5,810 nucleotides of DNA from Rhodospirillales bacterium (lineage in GTDB: Bacteria; Pseudomonadota; Alphaproteobacteria; Rhodospirillales; Casp-alpha2). The stretch lies in contig JABJOR010000518.1 in assembly GCA_018664265.1 (NCBI GenBank), positions 1 to 5,810 of the forward strand. Direction: 5' to 3'. The notes beneath the pieces are model-generated. The model had not been told where the DNA came from, made no database searches, and saw nothing but the letters and a program-made list of their open reading frames with translations. Position 1 is the stretch's first letter; every line of letters starts with the position of its first letter. Positions 5,741 to 5,810 of the stretch are shown here, in pieces. A program made the translations under genes and the position numbers.

Positions 5741-5810
5741 GTGAACGAACATAACACCACACGTCCAAACGCGATAAAGCGTAGAAAGTTCATGGCTGAT
5801 ACAGCCAGAA
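5741..5810 (+). CDS. napG: Ferredoxin-type protein NapG (N-terminus, partial)
   Basis: Only the first 23 codons are in the window; the gene continues past the right edge. The frame begins with GTG and encodes a polar N-terminus leading to KRRKFMADTAR (13-23), a twin-arginine motif. NapG is a Tat-exported, multi-[4Fe-4S] ferredoxin that works with the membrane protein NapH to pass quinol electrons to the nitrate reductase. The cysteine motifs that would prove it lie outside the window. The call rests on the Tat motif plus the position immediately after napA, as in napFDAGHBC operons. The alternative is another Tat-exported Nap component, but NapB has a Sec signal and NapC/NapH are membrane proteins, so NapG fits best. 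Confidence 0.7.
   Translation, partial: MNEHNTTRPNAIKRRKFMADTAR

Noticed and set aside
5702..5806. 11-nt direct repeat CTGATACAGCC (5702-5712 and 5796-5806)
   Set aside because: An exact 11-mer repeated somewhere in a window of this size is expected by chance, and the second copy is simply coding sequence of napG.

Overview
The window looks like an ordinary chromosomal stretch from a proteobacterium. Alphaproteobacteria (Rhodospirillales-like) seems most likely. The hints are the style of the small two-CBS protein, a SlyX protein, and an NNR-type CRP/FNR-family half-site pair upstream of nap. The assignment is tentative, because the napF-D-A-G order also occurs in gammaproteobacteria. Intergenic regions are strikingly AT-rich. 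There is no RNA gene, CRISPR array, insertion sequence or integrase.

Left part (1-1965). A 144-residue stand-alone CBS-pair protein (194-628, +) follows a good extended -10 promoter and a near-consensus ribosome binding site. It converges with a luciferase-like flavin/F420 oxidoreductase (625-1593, -), and the two stop codons share bases, so there is no terminator space between them. Upstream of the oxidoreductase, on the same strand, lies slyX (1741-1965, -), separated by 147 bp of very AT-rich DNA.

Middle (1966-2344). A 379-bp divergent intergenic region separates slyX from the nap operon. It holds a FNR/NNR-family-like box (TTAAC-N4-GTCAA, 2051-2064), two candidate -10 elements, and a long potential leader. 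The leader contains a 7-codon open frame with a good ribosome binding site and several inverted repeats.

Right part (2345-5810). This is the start of a periplasmic nitrate reductase operon in the order napF-napD-napA-napG, with the window ending 23 codons into napG. NapF is a cytoplasmic iron-sulfur protein linked to NapA maturation. NapD binds the Tat signal of NapA. NapA is the catalytic Mo-bisMGD/[4Fe-4S] subunit, exported by Tat. NapG is a Tat-exported ferredoxin that, with NapH, feeds quinol electrons towards NapC/NapB and NapA; napH, napB and napC would be expected beyond the window. Genes are tightly packed up to napA (2-nt gap napF/napD, ATGA overlap napD/napA). A 77-bp gap with a perfect 10-bp stem-loop then precedes napG.

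The most notable points are a NapF whose first cysteine motif lacks its second cysteine (Leu40), the regulatory architecture of the napF leader, and the napA-napG stem-loop. I see no evidence for an undescribed multi-gene system here.
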